Shown piece after piece: positions 54,723 to 62,212 of a DNA stretch of 64,000 nucleotides. The stretch comes from Chryseobacterium lactis (GTDB lineage Bacteria > Bacteroidota > Bacteroidia > Flavobacteriales > Weeksellaceae): assembly GCF_003815875.1 (NCBI RefSeq), contig NZ_CP033924.1, positions 682,001-746,000 on the forward strand, in the 5' to 3' direction. A program made the position numbers and the translations under genes. Position 1 is the first letter of the stretch; each line of letters starts with the position of its first letter. The notes under the pieces were generated by a model, which ran no database searches, was not told the origin of the DNA, and was given only the letters and a program-made list of their open reading frames with translations.

Positions 54723-55048
54723 TGGAAATTACTCAATTACAACAGCAGGTGGACGAGTGGATTAAAACCATCGGTGTACGATATTTTAATGAACTCACCA
54801 ATATGGCGATGCTGACAGAAGAAGTTGGCGAAGTTGCCAGAATTATTGCCAGAAGATATGGTGAACAGAGTGAAAAAGAAAGTGATAAAAGCAAAGATTT
54901 AGGTGAAGAACTGGCTGATGTACTTTTCGTGACATTATGCCTGGCCAATCAAACCGGAGTGAATCTACAAGAAGCTTTTGACAAGAAAATGAAGATAAAA
55001 ACTGATCGCGATAAGGAACGCCATCAGAATAATGAAAAACTTAAATAA
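54722..55048 (+). CDS. MazG-like nucleotide pyrophosphohydrolase
   Basis: 108 aa, a single-domain MazG/all-alpha NTP-PPase. The metal site has EEVGE (Glu33, Glu34, Glu37) and ELADV (Glu63, Asp66), and the family helix LGEELADVLF is clear. Such enzymes hydrolyse (d)NTPs, often damaged or non-canonical ones, to the monophosphate. It shares one base with the lipoprotein gene upstream, so it is translationally coupled to it although the functions look unrelated. It is followed by a terminator before aroA. Confidence 0.88.
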   Translation: MEITQLQQQVDEWIKTIGVRYFNELTNMAMLTEEVGEVARIIARRYGEQSEKESDKSKDLGEELADVLFVTLCLANQTGVNLQEAFDKKMKIKTDRDKERHQNNEKLK

Positions 55049-55053
55049 TTATC

Positions 55054-55102
55054 AATGATGAGTTATGAATGATTCATAAATTTTTAACTCATCATTTTTT
55101 TA
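55054..55102 (+). terminator. Hairpin between mazG-like gene and aroA
   Basis: AATGATGAGTTA / TAACTCATCATT with a 19-base AT-rich loop is followed by T6. It may be a terminator or an attenuator before aroA. Confidence 0.65.
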
Positions 55103-55122
55103 ATATAATGAAGTAAACCACA

Positions 55123-56343
55123 ATGAAGCTAGAAAAATCAACATTGATAGGAAATAAAACAGTACAGATCAGCGGTTCGAAGAGTATTTCGAATCGTTTA
55201 TTGATTTTGGAAAGCCTGTTTAGCAATATAAAAATCGGGAATTTGTCTAATTCTCAGGATACGCAATTACTGAAAAAAGCATTATCTGAAAACACAGAAA
55301 CGGTAGATATTCATCATGCAGGAACGGCGATGCGCTTTCTAACCTCCTTCTATTCTATCAAGGAAGGGAAAACAACCATTCTTACCGGGTCTAAAAGAAT
55401 GAAGGAAAGACCTATTAAAAATCTGGTGAATGCATTGAGAGATCTTGGGGTAGACATAGAATATCTGGAAAATGAAGGATTTCCACCTTTAAAAATTATC
55501 GGCAAAAAGATCACTCAGACTTCGGTCAATGTGCCGGCAAATATCTCAAGCCAGTTTATCACCTCTCTCCTTCTCATTGCAGGGAAACTTGAAAACGGCC
55601 TGGAGATCCATCTTGTGGGTGAAGTGACTTCAAGATCGTACATCGAGATGACCCTTGATATTTTAACAAAATTCGGAATCAAAAACAGTTTTGAAGGCAA
55701 TACCATTAAAGTAGAACCTTTCCATCCTGATCATCAATCTTCAACAGTATCTTATGAAGTAGAAAGTGACTGGAGCTCTGCCTCGTACTTCTATTCGATC
55801 TGCGCATTGGGAAGAGAAACCATTTATCTGAAAAGCTTTTACAAAGAATCTACACAGGGAGATTCTGCGATCGCCAAAATTTATGAAGATTTCTTCGGAA
55901 TTACGACAACCTTCTCTGAGGAGGAACATAAAATCACCTTGGAACCTCAACAGGATTTTTCATTCCCGGAGAAAATCATTCTGGATATGAACAACTGCCC
56001 CGATATTGCACAAACACTTTGTGTAACGGCGGCGGCTTTGAAGATACCTTTCGAAATTTCAGGATTGGGAACGTTGAGAGTGAAGGAAACCGACAGACTA
56101 CTGGCTTTATATAATGAACTGAAAAAGCTCGGCACTGAAACGGAGATTACAGATTTAACGATCAAATCAATTGGTTTCGGAGAACCGGAAGACAATATCT
56201 CTATCAAGACGTATCAGGATCACAGAATGGCCATGAGTTTTGCTCCTTTCTGCCTGATCAAAGAGCTCAACATTGAAGAGGAAGATGTTGTTGAGAAGTC
56301 TTATCCTATGTTCTGGGTAGATCTTGCCAGCGTAACAAATTAA
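55123..56343 (+). CDS. aroA: 5-enolpyruvylshikimate-3-phosphate synthase
   Basis: AroA joins shikimate-3-phosphate and phosphoenolpyruvate in the sixth step of aromatic amino acid synthesis. The 406-aa protein has the shikimate-binding SKSISNRLLILESL near the N-terminus, HAGTAMRFLTSFYS (the PEP-binding GTAMR loop), DMNNCPDIAQTL with the catalytic Asp region, and RVKETDRLLAL followed by YQDHRMAMSFAP, in the normal order. The usual N-terminal strand is slightly short. It lies between a hairpin and a strong terminator, so it may be transcribed on its own. Confidence 0.95.
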   Translation: MKLEKSTLIGNKTVQISGSKSISNRLLILESLFSNIKIGNLSNSQDTQLLKKALSENTETVDIHHAGTAMRFLTSFYSIKEGKTTILTGSKRMKERPIKNLVNALRDLGVDIEYLENEGFPPLKIIGKKITQTSVNVPANISSQFITSLLLIAGKLENGLEIHLVGEVTSRSYIEMTLDILTKFGIKNSFEGNTIKVEPFHPDHQSSTVSYEVESDWSSASYFYSICALGRETIYLKSFYKESTQGDSAIAKIYEDFFGITTTFSEEEHKITLEPQQDFSFPEKIILDMNNCPDIAQTLCVTAAALKIPFEISGLGTLRVKETDRLLALYNELKKLGTETEITDLTIKSIGFGEPEDNISIKTYQDHRMAMSFAPFCLIKELNIEEEDVVEKSYPMFWVDLASVTN

Positions 56344-56356
56344 TTTAAAAATTTTA

Positions 56357-56413
56357 AAATGTGGTAATTTGAAAACAGGTCGATGATCTTCTATTCAATT
56401 ACCACATTTTTTT
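56357..56413 (+). terminator. Terminator after aroA
   Basis: AAAATGTGGTAATT / AATTACCACATTTT (14 bp) with a 26-base loop is followed by TTTTTT. Confidence 0.78.
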
Positions 56414-56426
56414 ATATCCATACTTC

Positions 56427-57107
56427 ATGAAGATTTTTCTTTCTTTTCTGACGCTATTATTTTTCACAAGCTTTTATGCTCAAAGTCTGAAAGATTTTTC
56501 AGCACCGAAAGGATATACAAAGATTGCGGAAGTAAAAGGAGATCTGGATAAAGACGGCCAGAATGAAATTATTATTGCATTTGATACCGATACAAAGGCT
56601 TCAGAGATGGAGGACTATTCAGGAAGAAAAGATGTACAGAGAATTTTTTACATCCTGAAAAATGAAAACAATCATCTTAAGATTTGGAAAACGAATTCCA
56701 CCTTTCTTTTATCAAGTGGAATCGGCTTTTATCCTGAAAATAATATTCTTGAATTTTCTATTAAAAACAATTGTCTGATTGTTGTACAACAGTTTTCTAC
56801 CAATTCAAGGCATACACAAGGGTATACCCATACTTTCAGATTCCAGAATGATGATTTTTATTTAATAGGTTCTCAGGATACGTTTGAAGATACCTGTGAA
56901 TTTAATTTCATGAATGTTATCAATTTTTCGACCGGGAAAGTAGTCGTTGACAGAGAATATTCATCTTGTGATGAGGATTCTAAAGTACCTCCCAATTACC
57001 ATAAAGAGTTTATCCACAAATTACCAACATTGGTGAAAATGAATGATTTTAAAATCGGGGAACATAAGTTTAAAATTCCCGGTTCAAAAGAAGATTTTGT
57101 TTTTTAA
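56427..57107 (+). CDS. Secreted protein with FG-GAP/EF-like motif, unknown function
   Basis: 226 aa with a signal peptide (1-18, ending TSFYAQ). KGDLDKDGQNEIIIAF (about residues 39-54) is a calcium-binding-like DxDxDG motif as seen in FG-GAP/VCBS repeats, although only one copy is visible. The rest is beta-rich, with two cysteines late in the sequence (DTCEFNF, SSCDEDS) that may pair. I cannot name a family. It is monocistronic between aroA and the phospholipase gene. Confidence 0.7.
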   Translation: MKIFLSFLTLLFFTSFYAQSLKDFSAPKGYTKIAEVKGDLDKDGQNEIIIAFDTDTKASEMEDYSGRKDVQRIFYILKNENNHLKIWKTNSTFLLSSGIGFYPENNILEFSIKNNCLIVVQQFSTNSRHTQGYTHTFRFQNDDFYLIGSQDTFEDTCEFNFMNVINFSTGKVVVDREYSSCDEDSKVPPNYHKEFIHKLPTLVKMNDFKIGEHKFKIPGSKEDFVF

Positions 57108-57325
57108 GCAGAGAACCGCAGGCTGGGAATACTACTCAACAGTTTGTTTTATAACTCTGGATATTGATTTAAAACATTGAAGCCTTTTTTGATCTCAAGA
57201 ACTTCCCTTTTCTGACTTCTTCCTTTCTATTCTCAACAACTTAATCATCTCTTAAAGTTAAATTAACTCCTGCACGTTTGATATATTCTTATTTTTAGGT
57301 TACACTAAAAATATAAAAAAAAACT

Positions 57326-58324
57326 ATGTTCAAATCCAACATGAGGCGTTTAACGACCATCACTCTAGGTATTGCTACGGCAAGTCTATTCTTCTCCTGC
57401 TCAAATGACAGTATTATCGAAAGAGATTCTAACGAGACATCCATGGCTTCTTTAAGAAATGTTAATGCGAAAGCTTCTTTAGTTCCTTTTGAATTGAACA
57501 GCTGGATGGCCGGTCTTCAGGATAATATTTCCATTTCAAAAATTTCAATTCCGGGAACGCATGATTCCGGAGCGCGTATTGATGCCCCTGTAGTATCAGG
57601 TACTGCGAAAACTCAAAACCTCAGCATTGCTGAACAGCTTAACGCCGGTGTTCGCTTTCTGGACATCCGTTGCAGACATATTGATAATTCTTTCACCATT
57701 CATCATGGAGCCATTTACCAAAATTTAAATTTCGATGATGTTCTTACGGCATGTTATGCTTTTTTGAATAGCCATCCGTCAGAAACGATTATCATGTCTG
57801 TAAAGGAAGAACATGACCCTTCGAATAACACCAGAAGTTTTGAACAGACTTTTGATTCGTATGTTCAGAAAAATTCTTCCAAATGGGATTTGGGAACTAC
57901 CATTCCTTCATTGGGCGATGTAAGAGGAAAAATCAAATTATTGAGAAGGTTCTCTACAGGAACTGCAAAAGGAATCAATGCGACTTCATGGGCAGATAAT
58001 ACAACTTTTGAAATCAATAATCCGGGAGCAGCATTAAAGGTTCAGGATTATTATAAAGTAACAAATAATGATGATAAGTGGAACGGAATTTCAGGTTTGC
58101 TTAATGATGCTAAAAATGACAGCAATAACAAACTTTTCATCAATTTTACCAGTGGATACAAGCCGGGAATCTTTGGAATCCCAAGTATTCCTACCGTTTC
58201 CAACAATATTAATCCAAGACTTAAAACTTTCTTTCAGAATAACACCAAGGGATCTTTTGGGGTAATGCCAATTGATTTTGTAAATGCAGAATTATCTGAA
58301 CTGATTGTAAAGACCAATTTCTAA
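57326..58324 (+). CDS. Phosphatidylinositol-specific phospholipase C-like lipoprotein
   Basis: 332 aa, or 327 aa from the ATG at 57341. The lipobox LFFSC puts the anchored cysteine at residue 25. The PI-PLC X-domain residues are present: SIPGTHDSGA (general base-type His79), FLDIRCR (Asp113, Arg115) and IHHGAIYQNL (His126/127). In the family these carry out cleavage of phosphatidylinositol or GPI anchors to diacylglycerol and cyclic inositol phosphate. It is on the outer or inner membrane surface. Near it on the opposite strand is a GDPD-alkaline phosphatase fusion and a SusCD pair. Confidence 0.9.
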   Translation: MFKSNMRRLTTITLGIATASLFFSCSNDSIIERDSNETSMASLRNVNAKASLVPFELNSWMAGLQDNISISKISIPGTHDSGARIDAPVVSGTAKTQNLSIAEQLNAGVRFLDIRCRHIDNSFTIHHGAIYQNLNFDDVLTACYAFLNSHPSETIIMSVKEEHDPSNNTRSFEQTFDSYVQKNSSKWDLGTTIPSLGDVRGKIKLLRRFSTGTAKGINATSWADNTTFEINNPGAALKVQDYYKVTNNDDKWNGISGLLNDAKNDSNNKLFINFTSGYKPGIFGIPSIPTVSNNINPRLKTFFQNNTKGSFGVMPIDFVNAELSELIVKTNF

Positions 58325-58351
58325 GTTAATTAGTTGCTAGATATTTTCAAA

Positions 58352-58386
58352 AATAGGCTGCCTCACTTTTGAGACAGCCTATTTTA
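58352..58386 (+). terminator. Terminator after PI-PLC gene
   Basis: AATAGGCTG / CAGCCTATT with an inner CTC/GAG arm, followed by TTTATT. Confidence 0.72.
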
Positions 58387-58551
58387 TTGGCAATCCGGTT
58401 GATTAAGTCATTTATTTCTTCCAAATAAAGAAGATTACGCAGATTGTTCAGCGTTAAAAAAGTATACTAATTTTGTTGGAATATCGCTAAGACGCTAAGA
58501 ATAAAAAAACTGTGCTGTTTTCAAGGCGCAAGAAAATCCAAGATTTTCATT

Positions 58552-58604
58552 AAACTTAAGTGTACTTTCTATATACAAAGTTTCGACTTAAAAAACTTAA
58601 GTGT
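58552..58604. repeat. Two copies of AAACTTAAGTGT
   Basis: Direct repeats at 58552-58563 and 58593-58604, 29 bases apart, between two convergent terminators. Confidence 0.45.
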
Positions 58605-58640
58605 TTAAAAATCTAAGGCTCTTATGGTTACAACAAAATA

Positions 58641-58673
58641 AAAGTGTAGCTCTTAGTTTAAGGGCTACACTTT
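58641..58673 (-). terminator. Terminator after phosphatase gene
   Basis: AAAGTGTAGC / GCTACACTTT extended by four more pairs (one G-T), with a run of T on the - strand. Confidence 0.75.
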
Positions 58674-58701
58674 TTAAATCAAATTAAAATGACTTCAGAA
58701 A

Positions 58702-60528
58702 TTATTTCTCAATACCGTAAGCGGCTAATATTTTGTTGAAGATCTCTGTGTTTTCAAATAGCCCCGTAAATTCTTTAGAGTTTGGGCCGTAAGTAAAAAC
58801 ACTGGATGGGATTGAGGTATGGTCATTCGTACTGAAATTTCCAAATATCCAGCCCTCTTTAAGGCTTCCGTCCAAAAGCGTTAAGCCTCCGGTTTCATGA
58901 TCTCCTACAACAATCACCAGGGTTTCTTTATTTTCATCGGCAAACTTCATTGCTTTTCCTACAACGTGATCAAAATCCAATAATTCGGTAACTAATTGTT
59001 CAATATTGTTGCTGTGTCCGCCACCATCTGTCTGGGAAGCTTCAATCATCATAAAAAACCCTTTTTTGTTAGATTTAAGATCATTCAGGGTAAGATCAAA
59101 AGCATCAGCTAACCAGTTTCCTCTTCCGTTGCTTATTCTCTGAGAAGCCAATGGATCAATGATCAGGGAACGATTGTCTATTTTTCCTACAGATTTGAGA
59201 TCATGATAGATGTTGACTTTTGCTTCTTTAAGCTTTTGTTCGGCTTCCTGAGTCAGTCCGCTGGTAGGACCTCCGATCAGAATTTTTGTTTTGGAAGTGG
59301 CAAAATCTTTAAGAATTGGTTCTGAGCTGTTTCTGTTGTCTGAGTGTGCATAAAAATCTGCAGGAGTGGCATCCGTAAGATCTCCGGTTGAAATCAACCC
59401 TGAAACCATTCCTTTAGCAGCAATAATATCGGGAATTTGTGCTAAGGCCTTCCCTGAATTATCCACTCCAACAAATGTATTTTTTGTTTTCACTCCTGTT
59501 GCAAATGCCGTAGATCCCGGTGCCGAGTCTGTAATATAAGCATTGGATGAATTGGTCTTGGATAGCCCGGTCGCTTTCATATTGAAAACATTAAGCTTTC
59601 CCTTATTTGCAGTGAAAGCAGCATAATACTGTGGTAAAGAAGTTCCGTCCGGAATCAGGAGGATTACATTTTTCACTTTCTTATTAACTCCATCCGTTTT
59701 ATAAGTCGGAGTATAGGTGATATATTCCTTTGTATTTTTATAGAAATTCTTTGGAATCGAATTCATAAATTTTTTAAGATCCGGAATATGATCGGTATTG
59801 ATGTAATCTACCCCCATATCCATCAGATTTACCCATGCATTGGGAAAATCCGGAGCTCCGTAAAAACGCATCGGCTTTTGTTGAGCATGTGCTTTGTCTA
59901 CGGCTGCTTTTATTTTACCGGTTTCCTCATCTCTCGGAATTCCTTTTCCGTTCCATTTTACCAATCCGGGTAAATCGGCACTGAACATTCCGATTCTTTT
60001 CAACTGGTCAGCAGTATAATTTTTATCAGAATCTCCGTCGAAATAAAGGTAGTTCGGATAATTTTTAAATTCTGTCGGCTGAGGTCTTCCTCCCGTAATC
60101 ACAATTTTTATTCCTGAATTTCCGGTAATCTCAGGATACTTTTTTAAAGTGGCAACCAATGCAGCCAGAGATGTTTTATAATCCTGTTTAATATCGATCA
60201 AAAGCTGGAGTTTTTTAGCAGCATCCGGATAAATACTTCCTTTGTTCAGTTTAATCTGCTTTGATATATTATCCAGATAAAGATTTTCCAATGTTCTGTC
60301 CGGCGAAAGTTCCTTTTCAGTGTGAGCAACCCAAAGTTTCCCTTTTACAAGAAAAACATCAGCCTCAATAGAACCGAAATTAGCATAATAGGCCTGCCAG
60401 AAAGGAATTTCCTGCATGTAGTCATTGTGAGAATGTGCATTTCCCACATTGTAATTCAAATAATTCTGTGCCTGATTTTCAGTAAAAACAGCAATAGCCA
60501 GTATTGCCAATATTTTTGATAGTCTCAT
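58702..60528 (-). CDS. Secreted fusion of a glycerophosphodiester-phosphodiesterase-like domain and alkaline phosphatase
   Basis: 608 aa with a signal peptide (1-20, ending ENQAQ). Residues about 28-255 look like a TIM-barrel GDPD/PI-PLC-type domain: NAHSHNDY (His32, His34), IEADVFL (Glu56, Asp58) and VAHT (His69), ending with INTDH. Residues about 285-605 are alkaline phosphatase: the metal site VILLIPDGTS (Asp294), the nucleophile serine in TDSAPGSTAFATG (Ser335) and GDHETGG. This would let one protein cleave a glycerophosphodiester and then remove the phosphate. It acts outside the cytoplasm. The GDPD half is divergent, so its activity is inferred. Confidence 0.88.
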   Translation of the reverse strand: MRLSKILAILAIAVFTENQAQNYLNYNVGNAHSHNDYMQEIPFWQAYYANFGSIEADVFLVKGKLWVAHTEKELSPDRTLENLYLDNISKQIKLNKGSIYPDAAKKLQLLIDIKQDYKTSLAALVATLKKYPEITGNSGIKIVITGGRPQPTEFKNYPNYLYFDGDSDKNYTADQLKRIGMFSADLPGLVKWNGKGIPRDEETGKIKAAVDKAHAQQKPMRFYGAPDFPNAWVNLMDMGVDYINTDHIPDLKKFMNSIPKNFYKNTKEYITYTPTYKTDGVNKKVKNVILLIPDGTSLPQYYAAFTANKGKLNVFNMKATGLSKTNSSNAYITDSAPGSTAFATGVKTKNTFVGVDNSGKALAQIPDIIAAKGMVSGLISTGDLTDATPADFYAHSDNRNSSEPILKDFATSKTKILIGGPTSGLTQEAEQKLKEAKVNIYHDLKSVGKIDNRSLIIDPLASQRISNGRGNWLADAFDLTLNDLKSNKKGFFMMIEASQTDGGGHSNNIEQLVTELLDFDHVVGKAMKFADENKETLVIVVGDHETGGLTLLDGSLKEGWIFGNFSTNDHTSIPSSVFTYGPNSKEFTGLFENTEIFNKILAAYGIEK

Positions 60529-60616
60529 TCGTTTATTTTATTGTTTCTAAAGGTTGGATGAAGCGCCTTATATCATATTTCTATTTAACAGAATCGGCCC
60601 GTTTCATCATACCTTG

Positions 60617-60656
60617 AAAAAAACTATATCATCACAGAAGTTCTGCAATGATATAG
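60617..60656 (-). terminator. Terminator of the susCD-like operon
   Basis: CTATATCAT / ATGATATAG (60624-60632, 60648-60656) with an inner CAGAA/TTCTG arm. On the - strand it is followed by T7, just after the SusD stop at 60681. Confidence 0.8.
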
Positions 60657-60680
60657 AGGATAATATATTAGGTTAACTTT

Positions 60681-62186
60681 TTACCAACCTTCATTTTGTT
60701 TAATAATTCCATAGCTGTTTACAATCTCTGCTTGTGGCACAGCCCAGACATTGTGTACAGAAGGGTTAAAATTTCTTGCAGCCCAAACTACCTGCCCATT
60801 GATACCATGTAAAGGCTTGGCATAATTGGCCTGAGCATCTCCCCAACGAACAAGATCTCTGTGACGATCTGACCACTCACCTGCCAGCTCACAACGTCTT
60901 TCATGCTTCAGGTCTGCCATTGTACATCCGTTTTTAGGAGCCAGTCCTGCACGTTTTCTGATCATATTGATTTCCTGATCTGCATTTCCTCCTGACATCA
61001 GCAAAGCTTCTGCTTTAATAAGAATCACTTCAGAATAACGCATTATCGGGATGGCAAGATCCGTACACGGATAATCTCCGTTGGCACTCACGTGGCCACT
61101 GCTTAAAGGATATTTGAAAGCATCCATATATTTATTGAACTGGTACCCCGTCAATGAGTTGGAAGAAGCATATGTTCTTTCTGTTCCGTTAAACGTAAAC
61201 TTATCGCCTAACTTAAGAATGGTAGCATTTCTTCTAAGGTCTCCCGTTTCATATTCATCATATAATTCCTTCGTAGGCTGGAAGTAACCCCATCCGTTGT
61301 ATTCGCCCCAACCTTTATTTTCAAGCATAACTCCGGGAAGGATGCTACCTACCGAATTAAACTTAGGAGTACTCGGAACTGACCATATGTACTCTGAACT
61401 GTAGTTATTTTCAGCTTTAAAAACATCTGTGTAATTATTCAACAGGTTTCTGTTCCCTTTCGTCATTACTTCATTCGCCCAATACGAAGCGTTCTGCCAG
61501 TCTTTCATAAACAGATATACTTTCGCCAAAAGCGCCCAAGCTGCAGCTTTATGAGGTCTTCCATAATCTTTCGCAGGAAGTTCTGCCTGACTTGGTAATA
61601 ATTCTGCCGCTTTTTTCAGATCATTAACGATGTAGTTGTAGTTTTCCATCACATTGGCTGCTCTCGGAGTCGGTCCCTCCGGTTCTTTGGTACGGTCTAC
61701 GATAGGGATGCCCGCTTTTTCATTTCCATAGCTATATGCCAATTCAAAGTACATTCTGCTGCTCATAAATAATGCCTCGCCCAAATACTTGTTTTTGGTT
61801 GCCTGTGCTGCCTGGATATTATCAACATTACGAATAACACGGTTTGCCACCCCAATCACTGTATATCTTTTGTTCCATTGCGTTTCCAGATCTCCTGCAG
61901 CGATATAATTGCTGCTAAAATTCTTCACGTTATCCGCTTCACTTTTTGATCTTCCTGTTACCATATCGTCACTGGCATTGATGAACCAGAAAAAACCTCT
62001 CCCATAAAATTCACTGTCGGAAAGGGGCTTATACATAGCATTAGCTCCTGTAATCAGGTCATTCTCAGTTTTCCAGAAACTGGCTTCCGTTGGAGTTCCT
62101 TCCGGTTGTATATCAAGCTCATTGGTACATGACAGCAATGATGCCGACAGCCCTGTTATTAAAATGATTGTATTGAAAATTTTCAT
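60681..62186 (-). CDS. SusD/RagB family outer-membrane nutrient-binding lipoprotein
   Basis: 501 aa with a lipoprotein signal (ASLLSC, cysteine 20) and the SusD N-terminal region (EASFWKTENDLITGANAMYKPL), tetratricopeptide-like helices (NVMENYNYIVNDLKKAAELLP by position) and the conserved end with RRCELAGEWSDRHRDLVRWG. SusD caps a SusC channel on the outer surface and gives substrate specificity. It is 26 bases after susC on the - strand. The bound nutrient is not evident from the sequence. Confidence 0.95.
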   Translation of the reverse strand: MKIFNTIILITGLSASLLSCTNELDIQPEGTPTEASFWKTENDLITGANAMYKPLSDSEFYGRGFFWFINASDDMVTGRSKSEADNVKNFSSNYIAAGDLETQWNKRYTVIGVANRVIRNVDNIQAAQATKNKYLGEALFMSSRMYFELAYSYGNEKAGIPIVDRTKEPEGPTPRAANVMENYNYIVNDLKKAAELLPSQAELPAKDYGRPHKAAAWALLAKVYLFMKDWQNASYWANEVMTKGNRNLLNNYTDVFKAENNYSSEYIWSVPSTPKFNSVGSILPGVMLENKGWGEYNGWGYFQPTKELYDEYETGDLRRNATILKLGDKFTFNGTERTYASSNSLTGYQFNKYMDAFKYPLSSGHVSANGDYPCTDLAIPIMRYSEVILIKAEALLMSGGNADQEINMIRKRAGLAPKNGCTMADLKHERRCELAGEWSDRHRDLVRWGDAQANYAKPLHGINGQVVWAARNFNPSVHNVWAVPQAEIVNSYGIIKQNEGW

Positions 62187-62212
62187 CTTTTTACTTTTAA
62201 ATTTATTTTAGA

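Larger units (their letters stand above)
58325..58701. other. 377-bp convergent intergenic region
   Basis: It holds two terminators, one for the PI-PLC gene (58352-58386) and one for the phosphatase gene (58641-58673). Between them, AAACTTAAGTGT occurs twice (58552-58563, 58593-58604), within AT-rich sequence (about 58435-58635) that resembles dispersed intergenic repeats of this group. No gene was seen. Confidence 0.6.

Noticed and set aside
58385..58400. TTGGCAATCCGGTTGA as a sigma-54 site
   Set aside because: Y/R positions and the -12 GC do not match; it lies inside a terminator flank.
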